Under the pieces are notes generated by a model. The model had not been told where the DNA came from and ran no database searches. It saw nothing but the letters and a program-made list of their open reading frames with translations. The position numbers and the translations under genes are program-made. Positions 10,297-19,890 of a DNA stretch of 64,000 nucleotides are shown here, one piece after another. The stretch is taken from the NCBI RefSeq assembly GCF_009649175.1, contig NZ_WJPO01000002.1, forward strand, positions 186,001 through 250,000. The letters run 5' to 3'. Each line of letters starts with the position of its first letter. Position 1 is the stretch's first letter. Origin of the DNA: Rhodovulum strictum. GTDB lineage: Bacteria; Pseudomonadota; Alphaproteobacteria; Rhodobacterales; Rhodobacteraceae.

Positions 10297-11106
10297 TCAT
10301 GCGGTCATGGCAGGTTTAGATCCCAACATCTCGCGTGCCAAGGCCCGATACGCCTGGGCGCCTTTCGACATCGGATCGTAGTCCAGCACCGGCATCGCAT
10401 AGGACGGTGCCTCGCTGACCCGAACGTTGCGCGGAATGACGGTCTGGAACACCAGCTCGCCCAGATAGGCACGCGCATCATTCTCGACCTGCTGGGACAG
10501 GTTGTTGCGCCGGTCGGTCATCGTCAACACCACGCCCTCGATTCGCAGCGCGGGGTTGGCGGTCTGGCGAAGCTCGCGAATCGTCAGCATCAGTTGCGAC
10601 AACCCCTCAAGCGCAAAGAACTCGCTTTGCAGCGGCACCAGCACCGAATGAGCCGCGACCATCGCGTTGACGGTCAGCAGGTTCAGCGAGGGCGGGCAGT
10701 CGATCAGCACGAAATCCAACCCGAACGCGTCGATCGCGGGCTGGCGCAGCGCGTCATGCAGCAGGAAACTGCGCTTTTCGTTCGAGACCATCTCGATATC
10801 GGCCGAGCTGAGATCGGTCGTTCCGGGGGCGATCAGCAGCCCGTCGATGCTGGTCTCAAGCACGATCTCGTTCAGCGGCGCTTCTTCCAGCAGCAGGTCA
10901 TAGGTGGTGCGCGTCCGCCGTTCGGCCTCGATCCCCAGCCCGGTCGAGGCATTGCCCTGGGGGTCGATATCGACGATCAGAACCTTGCGCCCCTCCTCGA
11001 CCAGGGCGGCGGCCAGGTTGATCGCGGTCGTGGTCTTGCCGACGCCGCCCTTCTGGTTGGCCACGGCGATGATCTTCGGGCCTTTGGGTCGCGTGGGGTC
11101 AGACAC
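10297..11106 (-). CDS. parA: Chromosome partitioning ATPase ParA
   Basis: DNA-associated Walker-type ATPase that forms the gradient moving ParB-parS complexes and the replicated origin. The deviant Walker A KGGVGKT lies at residues 19-25, followed by [12 protein letters not shown] and [16 protein letters not shown]. At 269 residues it is a normal chromosomal ParA (Soj type). The start is GTG at 11106, overlapping the last eight bases of rsmG (GTGTCTGA), so rsmG, parA and parB are read together leftward. Confidence 0.95.
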   Translation of the reverse strand: MSDPTRPKGPKIIAVANQKGGVGKTTTAINLAAALVEEGRKVLIVDIDPQGNASTGLGIEAERRTRTTYDLLLEEAPLNEIVLETSIDGLLIAPGTTDLSSADIEMVSNEKRSFLLHDALRQPAIDAFGLDFVLIDCPPSLNLLTVNAMVAAHSVLVPLQSEFFALEGLSQLMLTIRELRQTANPALRIEGVVLTMTDRRNNLSQQVENDARAYLGELVFQTVIPRNVRVSEAPSYAMPVLDYDPMSKGAQAYRALAREMLGSKPAMTA

Positions 11107-11719
11107 GGGCGATGCCTCCGATTTTCAGGATGACGGCCTGGGGGTCGGTCGTGCTGGGAATCTTCTGAACGTCGAACCGCCAGGATGCAAGCGCCGCGTC
11201 CAGTTCTTCGCCATGCCGGGCGCCCTTGGGGAAAAGTGCGATGCCGTCTTCGGCAAGATGGCGTTCCGCATGGTCCAGAAGCTCGGTCAGCGGCGCGAGC
11301 GCGCGGGCCGAGATCACATCGGCGTGCCGCGGCGGCAGCGATTCGATTCGCTCGGCAAGCACGGTGACATTGCCGAGACCAAGCTCCCGTGCGGCCGTGC
11401 GCAGGAAGGTGGCCTTGCGCTGGTCGCTTTCGATCAGCTCGACCGTCAGATCCGGCGCTTGTTCGGCGGCCAGAATGGCGATGACCAGACCCGGAAAACC
11501 GCCGCCGCTGCCCAGATCGGCCCAGCGCCGGGCGGACGGCGGCAAATGCTGGAAAAGTTGCGCGGAATCAACGAGATGTCGCTCCTCAAGCGCGTCGAGA
11601 GTCGAGCGCGCAACCAGATTGATCACGGGATTCCACTTTCGCAGCAGCGCCGCGAAGCCCGCAAGACGCTCGGATGTTTCACGTGAAACATCCGCAAATA
11701 CCCCGGTCGAAGACGTCAT
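11099..11719 (-). CDS. rsmG: 16S rRNA (guanine-N7)-methyltransferase RsmG
   Basis: Methylates G527 of 16S rRNA (E. coli numbering) using SAM; loss gives low-level streptomycin resistance in studied species. The 206-residue protein has the SAM-binding motif [11 protein letters not shown] and the GidB fold. The ATG at 11719 overlaps the mnmG stop as ATGA. Codons 11-16 (VSRETS) are written over a perfect parS palindrome, so this part of the protein is constrained by the DNA site as well as by its own function. Confidence 0.95.
   Translation of the reverse strand: MTSSTGVFADVSRETSERLAGFAALLRKWNPVINLVARSTLDALEERHLVDSAQLFQHLPPSARRWADLGSGGGFPGLVIAILAAEQAPDLTVELIESDQRKATFLRTAARELGLGNVTVLAERIESLPPRHADVISARALAPLTELLDHAERHLAEDGIALFPKGARHGEELDAALASWRFDVQKIPSTTDPQAVILKIGGIARV
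11675..11690. promoter_or_regulatory. parS: parS centromere site 1 (inside rsmG)
   Basis: The 16-mer TGTTTCACGTGAAACA is the canonical ParB-binding palindrome, with no mismatch; symmetry extends outward to GGATG...CATCC (11672-11693). It lies in the rsmG coding region and is read there as VSRET. Position about 0.6 kb upstream of parA and 5 kb from the candidate origin is as expected for an origin-proximal centromere. Confidence 0.95.
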
Positions 11720-13590
11720 GCCAGGCGCCGCTCGGCCTGCCGCAGCCGGGCAAGGATCAGCGTCAGGGCCGCGGGCGTCATGCCCTCGATTCGCGCGGCC
11801 TGCGCCAACGTTTCCGGGCGCGCGGCGGCGAGCTTGGCTTTCAACTCGTTCGACAACCCCTCGATTCGCGCATAGGGGAAATCCGCCGGCAAAGCCTGCG
11901 CCTCGTCCCGGCGCATCGCCTGCACATCCTGTTCCTGCCGACGAATGTAATTCGCATAAAGCGCGTCGCGTTCGAGCTGGGCGGAAACCTCCGGGTCGAC
12001 CTCGGCCAGATGAGGGTCAAGCGGCACAAGATCGGGGAAAGTCACGTCGGGAAAGGCCAGCAGGTCAAAGCCGCTGCGCCGGGTGCCATCGGCGTTCACC
12101 CTGATCCCGGCTGCCGAAATCTCGCGCGGAGTCAGGGACATGGCGTCCAGCCGCGCCCGGGCCCGGGCCATCCGGTCCATCTTGTCGGCGAACACCCGCG
12201 CGCGCTCTGTCCCGACGCAGCCAAGGTCCAGCCCCATCGAGGTCAGGCGCTGATCCGCGTTGTCGGCCCGCAGCGACAGGCGGAACTCGGCGCGCGAGGT
12301 GAACATCCTGTAGGGTTCGCTGACGCCCCGAGTTACAAGATCGTCGATCATCACGCCGATATAGCTGCTCGTGCGGGTGAATTGCGCAGGCCCCTCGCCG
12401 CGCACCTGAAGCGCCGCGTTCAGCCCGGCAACCAGCCCCTGCGCGGCAGCCTCTTCATAGCCCGTGGTGCCGTTGATCTGCCCGGCAAGGAACAGGCCCG
12501 GCACATCGCGCAATTCCAGCGTGCTGCGCAGCGCGCGGGGATCGACGTAATCATATTCGATCGCGTAGCCGGGTTGCAGGATCGCGACATTCTCAAGGCC
12601 GGTGATCGACCGCACATAGGCATGCTGCACCTCCTCGGGCAACGAGGTCGAGATGCCGTTGGGATACACGGTCGGATCATCCAGCCCCTCGGGTTCGAGG
12701 AAGATCTGGTGCGAGTCCTTGTCGGCGAATCGCACGATCTTGTCCTCGATCGAGGGGCAATAGCGCGGCCCGACGCCTTCGATATGCCCGCCATACATCG
12801 CCGAGCGCGACAGGTTCTGGCGGATGATCTCGTGCGTCGCGGGATTGGTGTGGGTGATCCCGCAGGCGATCTGCGGAAGGTGCAGGCCATTGGAAAGAAA
12901 CGAGAAAAGAACGGGGTCGTCGTCGCCGGGCTGACGCTCCAGCCGGTCCCAGTCGATGGTGCGGCCATCCAGGCGCGGCGGCGTGCCGGTCTTGAGCCGA
13001 CCCAGCGGAAGGCCGAATCCGTCGATCCGCTCGGCCAGCGCCACGGACGGCCGGTCGCCCATCCGGCCCCCGGGGAATTGCCGGTCGCCGATATGGATCA
13101 CCCCGCGCAGGAAGGTACCGGCGGTCAGCACCACGGCACCGGCGGCAATCTCGGCTCCATCGGAGAGCCGCAGGCCGGTGATCTGCCCGGCGGTCTCGAT
13201 CAGGTCGGCCACTTCGGCCTCGATGATCGTCAGATTGGGAACCGTCGCCAGCGCCGCCTGAACCGCTTCGCGATAGGCGCGGCGGTCGGCCTGGGCGCGC
13301 GGCCCCTGCACGGCGGGGCCCTTGCGCCGGTTCAACAGCCGAAACTGGATGCCCGCCCGATCCGTCGCCTGCCCCATGACGCCATCCAGCGCATCGACCT
13401 CGCGCACCAGATGGCCCTTGCCCAGCCCGCCGATGGCCGGGTTGCAGGACATCACGCCGATTGCATCCCGCCGCAACGTGATCAGCGCGACGCGGACGCC
13501 AAGGCGCGCGGCGGCGTGCGCGGCCTCGGCCCCTGCATGGCCGCCGCCCACCACGACAACATCAAAGTCGCGATGTTTCACGTGAAACAC
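11716..13590 (-). CDS. mnmG: tRNA uridine-5-carboxymethylaminomethyl modification enzyme MnmG (GidA)
   Basis: FAD-dependent partner of MnmE that adds the (carboxymethyl)aminomethyl group at wobble U34 of several tRNAs. The 624-residue protein starts with the FAD-binding strand [14 protein letters not shown] and contains the GidA signatures [17 protein letters not shown] and GRMGDRPS. The start I give is GTG at 13590, reading MFHVKH; the internal GTG at 13581 is an alternative because AGGAG then has an eight-base spacing instead of almost none. Either way the first codons coincide with a parS site. It starts three bases after the mnmE stop and overlaps rsmG by four bases. Confidence 0.95.
   Translation of the reverse strand: MFHVKHRDFDVVVVGGGHAGAEAAHAAARLGVRVALITLRRDAIGVMSCNPAIGGLGKGHLVREVDALDGVMGQATDRAGIQFRLLNRRKGPAVQGPRAQADRRAYREAVQAALATVPNLTIIEAEVADLIETAGQITGLRLSDGAEIAAGAVVLTAGTFLRGVIHIGDRQFPGGRMGDRPSVALAERIDGFGLPLGRLKTGTPPRLDGRTIDWDRLERQPGDDDPVLFSFLSNGLHLPQIACGITHTNPATHEIIRQNLSRSAMYGGHIEGVGPRYCPSIEDKIVRFADKDSHQIFLEPEGLDDPTVYPNGISTSLPEEVQHAYVRSITGLENVAILQPGYAIEYDYVDPRALRSTLELRDVPGLFLAGQINGTTGYEEAAAQGLVAGLNAALQVRGEGPAQFTRTSSYIGVMIDDLVTRGVSEPYRMFTSRAEFRLSLRADNADQRLTSMGLDLGCVGTERARVFADKMDRMARARARLDAMSLTPREISAAGIRVNADGTRRSGFDLLAFPDVTFPDLVPLDPHLAEVDPEVSAQLERDALYANYIRRQEQDVQAMRRDEAQALPADFPYARIEGLSNELKAKLAAARPETLAQAARIEGMTPAALTLILARLRQAERRLA
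13574..13589. promoter_or_regulatory. parS: parS centromere site 2 (mnmG start)
   Basis: A second perfect TGTTTCACGTGAAACA palindrome, 1.9 kb from the first. It covers the proposed first codons of mnmG, where it is read in another frame from site 1, as FHVKH. Only these two perfect sites were seen in the window. Confidence 0.95.
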
Positions 13591-13593
13591 TCC

Positions 13594-14883
13594 TCACTTG
13601 CCCAGGCAGAACCGCGCAAAGATTTCGTCCAGCACATGCTCCACATCGACACGGCCGACAAGGGAATCAAGGGCCCGGATCGCGCTGCGCAGCTCCTCGG
13701 CAGCCAGTTCCGCCGCCTCTAGGCCCAGCGATAGCCGATTCTGCGCCTCGGCGATAGCCGCCTGCGCCCGGATCATCGCCAGCCGGTGCCGCTCGCGCGT
13801 GGCGGTTTCGGCCCGCGCGGCCCTGGTTTCAAGACGCGCGGTGATCCGCGCCACCAGCTCGGCCACCCCTTCCCCGGTCTTGCCCGAAACGGCGAATTCC
13901 GCTTTCCCGCCGATATCCGCCTTGCCCCGAACGACGATATCCTCTGGCGCCGGTTCCAGCCCCAGGGTCTGCCCGGTCGCGTCCAGCAGGAACACCCGCA
14001 GATCGGCCGACCGCGCCCGCGCAATCGCGCGTTCGATGCCGATGGTCTCGACCGCGTCCCCGCTTTCGCGCAGCCCGGCGGTGTCGAGGATGGTCACGGG
14101 CAGGCCGTGCAGGTCCATCCGGACCTCGATCACGTCGCGCGTGGTTCCCGCGTGTTCCGAGGTGATCGCGGCCTCGCGCCCCGCCAAGTGGTTGAGAAGC
14201 GTCGATTTCCCTGCATTCGGCGGGCCGACGATGGCAACCTCGAAGCCCTCGCGGATACGTTCGGCCGCCGCGACCCCGGCGATTTCCGCCTCCAGCGACC
14301 GGGCGACCCCCTGCAACAGATCGGCGACCTCGGGCGTCACATCGACCGGCACATCCTCGTCGGCGAAGTCGATCACCGCCTCCAGCAGCGCCGCGGCGCG
14401 GATCAGGGCGGATCGCCATTCTTCGGCCCTAGCACCCAGCGCACCGGACAGAACGCGCAGGGCCTGCCGCCGCTGGGCTTCGGTCTCGGCCTCCAGCAGG
14501 TCGCCCAGACCTTCGACCTGCGCAAGATCCAGCACCCCGTTTTCCAGCGCGCGGCGGGTGAATTCGCCGGGCTCGGCCAGGCGCAAACCGTCGATGTCGC
14601 CGAGCGTTCGCAGCAGTGCGGTCACCGTCGCGGGGCTGCCATGGCAATGCAGTTCGACCACGTCTTCGCCGGTGAAGCTGGCGCCCTTTTCGAAGCGCAG
14701 AACCAGCGCCTCGTCCAGCACCTCGCCGCCGCTTTCTTTCAGCCGACGCAACCCGGCGCGACGCGGCGGCGGCAGAACGCCCGTCAGCGCAGCCCCTGCT
14801 TCAACGGCTTTCGGGCCGGAGATGCGGACGACAGCAACGCCCGCTTTTCCGCGCGCCGTCGCGAGGGCGAAGATCGTGTCCAC
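13594..14883 (-). CDS. mnmE: tRNA modification GTPase MnmE (TrmE)
   Basis: GTPase that with MnmG modifies wobble U34 of tRNA. The 429-residue protein has the tetrahydrofolate-binding N-domain, helical domain with an embedded G domain, G1 GPPNAGKST (220-228), G2 GTTRD, G3 DTAGLRES, and the C-terminal catalytic cysteine motif FCLGK at the very end. The G4 motif, normally NK[ST]D, reads GKAD at 320-323, so the guanine-contacting Asn is missing (see finding). Start is GTG at 14883. It lies between rho and mnmG on the leftward transcript. Confidence 0.95.
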   Translation of the reverse strand: MDTIFALATARGKAGVAVVRISGPKAVEAGAALTGVLPPPRRAGLRRLKESGGEVLDEALVLRFEKGASFTGEDVVELHCHGSPATVTALLRTLGDIDGLRLAEPGEFTRRALENGVLDLAQVEGLGDLLEAETEAQRRQALRVLSGALGARAEEWRSALIRAAALLEAVIDFADEDVPVDVTPEVADLLQGVARSLEAEIAGVAAAERIREGFEVAIVGPPNAGKSTLLNHLAGREAAITSEHAGTTRDVIEVRMDLHGLPVTILDTAGLRESGDAVETIGIERAIARARSADLRVFLLDATGQTLGLEPAPEDIVVRGKADIGGKAEFAVSGKTGEGVAELVARITARLETRAARAETATRERHRLAMIRAQAAIAEAQNRLSLGLEAAELAAEELRSAIRALDSLVGRVDVEHVLDEIFARFCLGK

Positions 14884-14905
14884 GGCTCACCTCCGGGCGC
14901 GGCCC

Positions 14906-16177
14906 TCAGGTGTTCATCGAATCGAAGAATTCGGAATTGGTCTTGGTCTGCTTGAGCTTGGAAATCAGGAACTCGATGGCATCGGTGGTGCCCATCGGGT
15001 TCAGGATGCGGCGCAGGACAAAGGTCTTTTGCAGATCCTTCTGATCGACCAGCAGATCCTCTTTCCGCGTGCCGGATTTCAGGATGTCCATGGCCGGGAA
15101 GACCCGCTTGTCCGCCACCTTGCGGTCGAGCACGAGTTCCGAGTTACCCGTGCCCTTGAATTCTTCGAAGATCACCTCGTCCATCCGGCTGCCGGTGTCG
15201 ATCAGGGCGGTCGCGATGATGGTCAGCGACCCCCCTTCCTCGATGTTCCGGGCGGCGCCGAAGAACCGCTTGGGCCGTTGCAGGGCGTTGGCATCGACAC
15301 CACCGGTCAGCACCTTGCCCGAGGACGGCACCACGGTATTGTATGCTCGCCCAAGTCTTGTGATCGAGTCAAGAAGGATCACAACATCTCGCTTGTGCTC
15401 GACCAGCCGCTTGGCCTTTTCGATTACCATCTCGGCCACCGCGACGTGCCGGGTTGCCGGTTCGTCGAAGGTCGAGGAAATCACCTCGCCCTTCACGCTG
15501 CGCTGCATGTCGGTCACCTCTTCGGGGCGCTCGTCGATCAGCAGCACGATCAGGTAGCATTCGGGATGGTTGGTCTCGATCGAATGGGCGATGTTCTGCA
15601 ACAGGACCGTCTTGCCGGTTCGCGGCGGCGCGACGATCAGCGCGCGCTGGCCCTTGCCAATGGGCGCCACCAGATCGATGATCCGGGCCGAACGGTCCTT
15701 GATCGTCGGATCCTCGATTTCCATCTTCAGCCGCTCGTCAGGATAAAGCGGCGTCAGGTTGTCGAAGTTGATCTTGTGCCGCGCCCGGTCGGGATCCTCG
15801 AAATTGATCCGCGTGACCTTGGTGATCGCAAAGTAGCGTTCGTTCTCGCGCGGGGCGACCATCACCCCGTCGACCGTGTCGCCGGTGCGCAAGGAATGCA
15901 TCCGGATCATGTCGGGCGACACATAGATGTCGTCCGGGCCGGGCAGATAGTTTGCCTCGGGCGAGCGGAGGAAACCGAACCCGTCCTGCAACACCTCCAG
16001 CACGCCCTGGCCCGCGATCTCCCACCCTTCCTCGGCCCGCTCCTTCAGGATCGAGAACATCATCTCGCCCTTGCGCATGGTCGAGGCGTTCTCGATCTCC
16101 AGCTCCTCGGCCATGGCGAGAAGATCCTTGGGGCTCTTGGCCTTGAGATCGGCGAGGTTGAGGCTTTCCTGGGTCAT
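14906..16177 (-). CDS. rho: Transcription termination factor Rho
   Basis: Hexameric RNA-dependent ATPase helicase that ends transcription at rut sites. The 423-residue protein has the N-terminal Rho helix bundle, the cold-shock-like RNA-binding fold with GFGFLRS, Walker [13 protein letters not shown], Walker [17 protein letters not shown], and the Q-loop region [20 protein letters not shown] (20 residues). The ATG at 16177 gives the family-typical start [12 protein letters not shown]; a longer reading adds a proline-rich tail. It is the first leftward gene after hemJ and has a promoter-like sequence and a long leader of its own. Confidence 0.97.
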   Translation of the reverse strand: MTQESLNLADLKAKSPKDLLAMAEELEIENASTMRKGEMMFSILKERAEEGWEIAGQGVLEVLQDGFGFLRSPEANYLPGPDDIYVSPDMIRMHSLRTGDTVDGVMVAPRENERYFAITKVTRINFEDPDRARHKINFDNLTPLYPDERLKMEIEDPTIKDRSARIIDLVAPIGKGQRALIVAPPRTGKTVLLQNIAHSIETNHPECYLIVLLIDERPEEVTDMQRSVKGEVISSTFDEPATRHVAVAEMVIEKAKRLVEHKRDVVILLDSITRLGRAYNTVVPSSGKVLTGGVDANALQRPKRFFGAARNIEEGGSLTIIATALIDTGSRMDEVIFEEFKGTGNSELVLDRKVADKRVFPAMDILKSGTRKEDLLVDQKDLQKTFVLRRILNPMGTTDAIEFLISKLKQTKTNSEFFDSMNT

Positions 16178-16260
16178 GGGGAATATCGCATAAATGGCAC
16201 CCGGCGGGTGCGGCCTGCAAAAAGGGGGAGCGCGCATGGCCGGACGGCCCGCTAGCGCGG

Positions 16261-16289
16261 CTCATAAGCCCACGGACCGCGTGAGTCAA
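16261..16289 (-). promoter_or_regulatory. Putative sigma-70 promoter for rho
   Basis: On the minus strand TTGACT (16289-16284), a 17-base spacer and TATGAG (16266-16261) form a good housekeeping promoter just after the hemJ stop. It leaves a leader of about 80 bases before rho. That leader contains GGCCGTCCGGCC (a small hairpin) and then a C/T-rich run ending in five T, which could take part in the attenuation-type autoregulation known for rho, but I cannot confirm this. Confidence 0.5.
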
Positions 16290-16293
16290 TCGT

Positions 16294-16743
16294 TCAGAAT
16301 TTCAGGACGACCGCGAAGACGATGACAAGCATCAGAAGCGTGGGGACTTCGTTCATCATCCGGTAGCTGCGCCCGGACCGGGTATTGAGCCCCGCCAGAA
16401 ATTCCTTTCGACGCAGGCCAAGCCACATGTGAAACCAGGTCATCGCGATCACCGCGGCGGCCTTGGCATAGGGCCAGACCAGACCCCAGTCCACGATCCC
16501 GGGCGTGAAGACCAGCGCAAGGCCGAACACCCAGACCAGGATGATCGAGGGGTTCATTATGTAGCGGTAAAGCTTCATCTCCATGACCTTGAAGATCTCG
16601 TCCGTCTCGCTGCCCACCGCCGCGCGCTCGGCATGATAGACGAAGATCCGCGGGAGGTAGAAGATGCCAGCCATCCAGGTCAGCACCGCGATGATGTGCA
16701 GCGACTTCGTCCAGAAATAGTAGGACGCGAGGAACTCACCCAT
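16294..16743 (-). CDS. hemJ: Protoporphyrinogen IX oxidase HemJ
   Basis: Membrane enzyme that oxidises protoporphyrinogen IX to protoporphyrin IX in heme (and, where present, bacteriochlorophyll) synthesis; it replaces HemG/HemY in most alphaproteobacteria. The 149-residue protein has four predicted membrane helices, with the conserved Lys13 and His16 in WTKSLHIIAVLTWMAG and the segment FHMWLGLRRKEF. I start at the ATG at 16743 (MGEFLASYYFW), with GTGGAAAGA upstream. It borders the candidate origin and reads away from it. Confidence 0.93.
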   Translation of the reverse strand: MGEFLASYYFWTKSLHIIAVLTWMAGIFYLPRIFVYHAERAAVGSETDEIFKVMEMKLYRYIMNPSIILVWVFGLALVFTPGIVDWGLVWPYAKAAAVIAMTWFHMWLGLRRKEFLAGLNTRSGRSYRMMNEVPTLLMLVIVFAVVLKF

Positions 16744-17169
16744 TCTTTCCACTCCAGCGCAGGATCGATCTTGGGCTCCTTCTAAGAGATTAAGGAAAGA
16801 AAAGAAAAGATGATGTTGTTTGTGGGGGCTGTGGATCATGGGGATTATCGGTCCGTCCCCGGTTTTCTCCACAGGGCGGCCGATGTTGATAATTGTGTTG
16901 GAATCCTTCGAATATCCGGCAGGCCGTCAGAAACGCATTTGCTTTCAGTGTCTTGTCCGGGCGTCGCCGGGTTGCGGCCTGTGGATGGCCGGGGATGATT
17001 TCGCCAGAGCCGAGTCCCGCACAGCCCCGGGATGCGACGATCCACCGTGGAGGGGGATGTGCCCTGACTTGACTTTTTCCCCACTGACCGGCACCCCGGG
17101 GGCTCTGGCGCGGCTTGTTCCACCACATGCGAAAGCTGTACCCCCGCTTTTCCACAGGGTTCTGCCCGT
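16744..17169. other. oriC: 426-base non-coding gap, candidate chromosomal origin (oriC)
   Basis: No plausible gene is present. Left of the gap seven consecutive genes read left and to the right four read right. DnaA-box-like 9-mers (TTATCCACA or complement) with one mismatch lie at 16830-16838 (TGTGGATCA), 16865-16873 (TTCTCCACA) and 17148-17156 (TTTTCCACA); a weaker one with two mismatches is at 16980-16988 (TGTGGATGG). A purine-rich, relatively AT-rich stretch at about 16785-16825 is the best candidate for the unwinding element. Maf, coaE, dnaQ, rho and parAB neighbours are those seen at origins in this order. The call rests on context and by-eye motifs, without a skew plot. Confidence 0.7.
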
Positions 17170-17769
17170 ATGAATGAACGTGTGATCCTTGCTTCCGGCT
17201 CGCCGATCCGGCGAGAGCTGCTCGAACGGGCCGGTCTGGTCTTCGAGGTGATGCCGGTCGCCGTGGACGAGGCCGCGATCCGGGCCGGGCTGGAGGCCGA
17301 GCGCGCCCCGCCAGACGAGATTGCCGAGACACTGGCCGCCTTCAAGGCCGAGCGCGCGGCGGCCAAGGCGCCCGATGCGCTGGTGATCGGCTGCGATCAG
17401 GTTCTGGCGCATCGCGGCCGGGTGCTGGGCAAACCCGGCTCGCCGGACGAGGCGCGCGCGCAGTTGCGGGCCTTGCGTGGGGGGCCGCACGAGCTGTTGT
17501 CGGCCGTCGTCGTCTATGACGATCTCAAGCCGCTCTGGCGCCATGTCGGCAAGGTGACGCTGACCATGCGCTCTTTTTCCGATGCCTTTCTGGACGATTA
17601 TCTTGACCGGAACTGGGAGAGCGTGCGCGATGCCGTCGGCGCCTACAAGATCGAGGACGAGGGGATCCGCCTGTTCTCGGGCATCGAGGGGGACTATTTC
17701 GATATCCTGGGGCTGCCCCTTCTGCCGCTTCTGACCTTTCTGACCACCCGCGGAGCGTTGATGGCATGA
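17170..17769 (+). CDS. maf: Maf/YceF nucleoside triphosphate pyrophosphatase
   Basis: House-cleaning enzyme that hydrolyses modified or excess nucleoside triphosphates; paralogues differ in base preference. The 199-residue protein begins ILASGSPIRRELLERAG (family ASxSxRRxxLL motif), then VIGCDQVLAHRGRVLGKPG and ESVRDAVGAYKIEDEG, the catalytic Asp/Gln and Gly-Ala-Tyr segments. It opens the rightward maf-aroE-coaE-dnaQ operon (ATGA overlap with aroE) directly beside the candidate origin. No clear ribosome-binding site precedes the ATG; a near-leaderless message is possible. Confidence 0.92.
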   Translation: MNERVILASGSPIRRELLERAGLVFEVMPVAVDEAAIRAGLEAERAPPDEIAETLAAFKAERAAAKAPDALVIGCDQVLAHRGRVLGKPGSPDEARAQLRALRGGPHELLSAVVVYDDLKPLWRHVGKVTLTMRSFSDAFLDDYLDRNWESVRDAVGAYKIEDEGIRLFSGIEGDYFDILGLPLLPLLTFLTTRGALMA

Positions 17770-18599
17770 GTGAAAAGATACCGCTGGCCGGGGTGATCGG
17801 CTCGCCGGTCGCACATTCCAAGTCGCCGCTGCTGCACCGGCACTGGCTGGAGCGTTACGGCATCCGTGGCTATTATGTCCCGATGGATGTCGCGCAGGTC
17901 GATCTGAAATCGGTGCTGGCCGCGCTGCCGCGCATGGGGTTCGTCGGCGTGAACGTGACCATCCCGCACAAGGAGACGATCCTTGGCCTTGCCGATCTGG
18001 TTTCCGACCGGGCGGCGCTGATCGGGGCGGCGAATACGCTGATCTTCCGAGCCGATGGCAAGGTGCATGCCGACAATACAGACGGCATCGGCTTCATCGA
18101 GAACCTGCGCCAGGGTGCGCCGGGCTGGGATCCGGCGGCGGGGCCTGCGGCGGTTCTGGGGGCCGGTGGCGCGGCGCGGGCGGTGATCGCGGCGCTGTCC
18201 GAACAGGGTGTGCGCGAGATCCGGGTCAGCAACCGCACCCGTTCGCGTGCCGAGGCGCTGCGGGCCGAGTTCGGGCCCAAGATCGTCGTACATGACTGGG
18301 TACAGGCGGGCGGCATGATCGAGGGCGCGGCGACCGTGGTGAACACAACGTCGCTGGGCATGGTGGGCAAGTCCGAATTTCGCGTGCCGCTTGATGCCCT
18401 GCGCCCCGGCATGGTGGTGTCCGATCTGGTCTATACGCCGCTTGAAACCGCCTTTCTGGCCGAGGCGCGCGCGCGGGGCTGCATCGCGGTCGACGGGTTG
18501 GGGATGCTGCTGCATCAGGCAGCGCCCGGTTTCGAACGCTGGTTCGGCCGCCGCCCCGAAGTGGACCATGCCGCGCGCGCCGTGTTGCTGGCCGGATGA
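17766..18599 (+). CDS. aroE: Shikimate dehydrogenase (NADP+)
   Basis: Reduces 3-dehydroshikimate to shikimate in aromatic amino acid synthesis. The 277-residue protein shows the substrate-binding GSPVAHSKSPLLH, the catalytic Lys in NVTIPHKET, NTDGIGF, the NADP-binding GAGGAARAVIAAL and NRTRSRAE, and a C-terminal GMLLHQA. All expected residues are present. It overlaps maf and coaE by four bases each. Confidence 0.95.
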   Translation: MSEKIPLAGVIGSPVAHSKSPLLHRHWLERYGIRGYYVPMDVAQVDLKSVLAALPRMGFVGVNVTIPHKETILGLADLVSDRAALIGAANTLIFRADGKVHADNTDGIGFIENLRQGAPGWDPAAGPAAVLGAGGAARAVIAALSEQGVREIRVSNRTRSRAEALRAEFGPKIVVHDWVQAGGMIEGAATVVNTTSLGMVGKSEFRVPLDALRPGMVVSDLVYTPLETAFLAEARARGCIAVDGLGMLLHQAAPGFERWFGRRPEVDHAARAVLLAG

Positions 18600-19195
18600 C
18601 CGGGCAGCCGTTTCTGCTGGGCCTGACCGGCTCGATCGGGATGGGCAAATCGACAACCGCCGAGATGTTTCGCGCGCTGGGCGTGCCGGTCTGGGATGCC
18701 GATGCGGCGGTTCACCGGCTTTATGCGCCCGGCGGTGCCGCCATGCCTGCGATTGCCGCGCTCTGCCCCGAGGCGGTTGGGGTGGATGGCGTGGACCGCG
18801 CCGCGCTGAAAGCCTGGATCGCGCGTGATCCGACGGCGCTGGCCCGTATCGAGGCCGCGGTTCATCCGCTGGTTGCCGCCGACCGGGCGGAGTTCATCGC
18901 CGCGCAACCTGACGCCCCGCTTCTGCTGCTGGACATCCCGCTTCTGTTCGAGACCGGCGCCGAGGCGTGGCTTGACGCCGTGCTTGTCGTCACCGCCCCG
19001 CCCGAGGCGCAGCGCACCCGCGTCCTGTCCCGCCCGGGTATGACCGAAGCGCAGTTCCAGATGCTTCTGGCCAAGCAGATGCCCGACGCCGAAAAGCGCG
19101 CCCGCGCCGATCATGTCATCGAGACATGCAGCCTTGAACAGACCCGGGCCGCGGTGCAAGCCTTGGTCGACAAGCTGAGGGCCGCCCATGCGTGA
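18596..19195 (+). CDS. coaE: Dephospho-CoA kinase
   Basis: Phosphorylates dephospho-CoA in the last step of coenzyme A synthesis. The 199-residue P-loop kinase has [17 protein letters not shown] at residues 9-25, the [10 protein letters not shown] substrate motif and [11 protein letters not shown]. It overlaps aroE (ATGA) and, by eight bases, dnaQ (ATGCGTGA), so the four genes are probably translated in a coupled manner. Confidence 0.95.
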   Translation: MTGQPFLLGLTGSIGMGKSTTAEMFRALGVPVWDADAAVHRLYAPGGAAMPAIAALCPEAVGVDGVDRAALKAWIARDPTALARIEAAVHPLVAADRAEFIAAQPDAPLLLLDIPLLFETGAEAWLDAVLVVTAPPEAQRTRVLSRPGMTEAQFQMLLAKQMPDAEKRARADHVIETCSLEQTRAAVQALVDKLRAAHA

Positions 19196-19886
19196 GATCG
19201 TTCTGGATACCGAGACCACCGGCTTCGAGCCGACCGAAGGCCATCGGATCGTCGAGATCGGTGCGGTCGAACTGTGGAACCACCTGCCCACGGGCCGGAC
19301 CTATCACCAATACATCAACCCCGAACGCCCCATGCCGCCCGAGGCGTTCGAGGTACACGGGTTGGGCGACGACTTCCTGCGCGACAAGCCGGTGTTCCGG
19401 CTGGTGGCTGCCGAATTCGTCGAATTTGTCGCCGATGCGCGGCTGGTGATCCACAATGCCGCCTTCGACATGAAGTTTCTCAATGCCGAACTGGGCTGGA
19501 TCGGCCTGCCACTGATCCCGTGGGAACGCGCCATCGACACGCTGGCTATGGCCCGGAAGAAGTTTCCCGGCTCGCCCGCCTCGCTTGACGCGCTGTGCCG
19601 CCGGTTCGGGGTCGACAACTCGGCGCGCGAAAAGCACGGGGCGCTGCTGGACTCCGAGATCCTGGCAGAGGTTTATCTGGAACTGATCGGCGGGCGGCAA
19701 CCGGATCTGGTTCTGTCCGCGCATCCGGCGGGCGCCGGGTCCGCCGCTGGCGGGGCAGATGAGCCGTGGCGCCCCCGCCCCCGGGCCAATCCGCTGCCCC
19801 CCCGCCTGACCGAAGACGAGGCGGCGGCGCATGCCGCCTTCGTCGCGGGGTTGGGCGAAGCGGCCCTTTGGAACCGCTTCACCTGA
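19188..19886 (+). CDS. dnaQ: DNA polymerase III epsilon subunit (3'-5' proofreading exonuclease)
   Basis: Proofreading subunit of the replicative polymerase. The 232-residue protein has Exo [10 protein letters not shown] (Asp7, Glu9), Exo [12 protein letters not shown] and Exo III with [10 protein letters not shown], i.e. the DEDDh set. A proline-rich C-terminal linker (about 185-210) precedes a short tail that in E. coli-type epsilon contacts the alpha subunit. Last gene of the maf operon; it is convergent with secB, four bases apart. Confidence 0.95.
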   Translation: MREIVLDTETTGFEPTEGHRIVEIGAVELWNHLPTGRTYHQYINPERPMPPEAFEVHGLGDDFLRDKPVFRLVAAEFVEFVADARLVIHNAAFDMKFLNAELGWIGLPLIPWERAIDTLAMARKKFPGSPASLDALCRRFGVDNSAREKHGALLDSEILAEVYLELIGGRQPDLVLSAHPAGAGSAAGGADEPWRPRPRANPLPPRLTEDEAAAHAAFVAGLGEAALWNRFT

Positions 19887-19890
19887 AATC

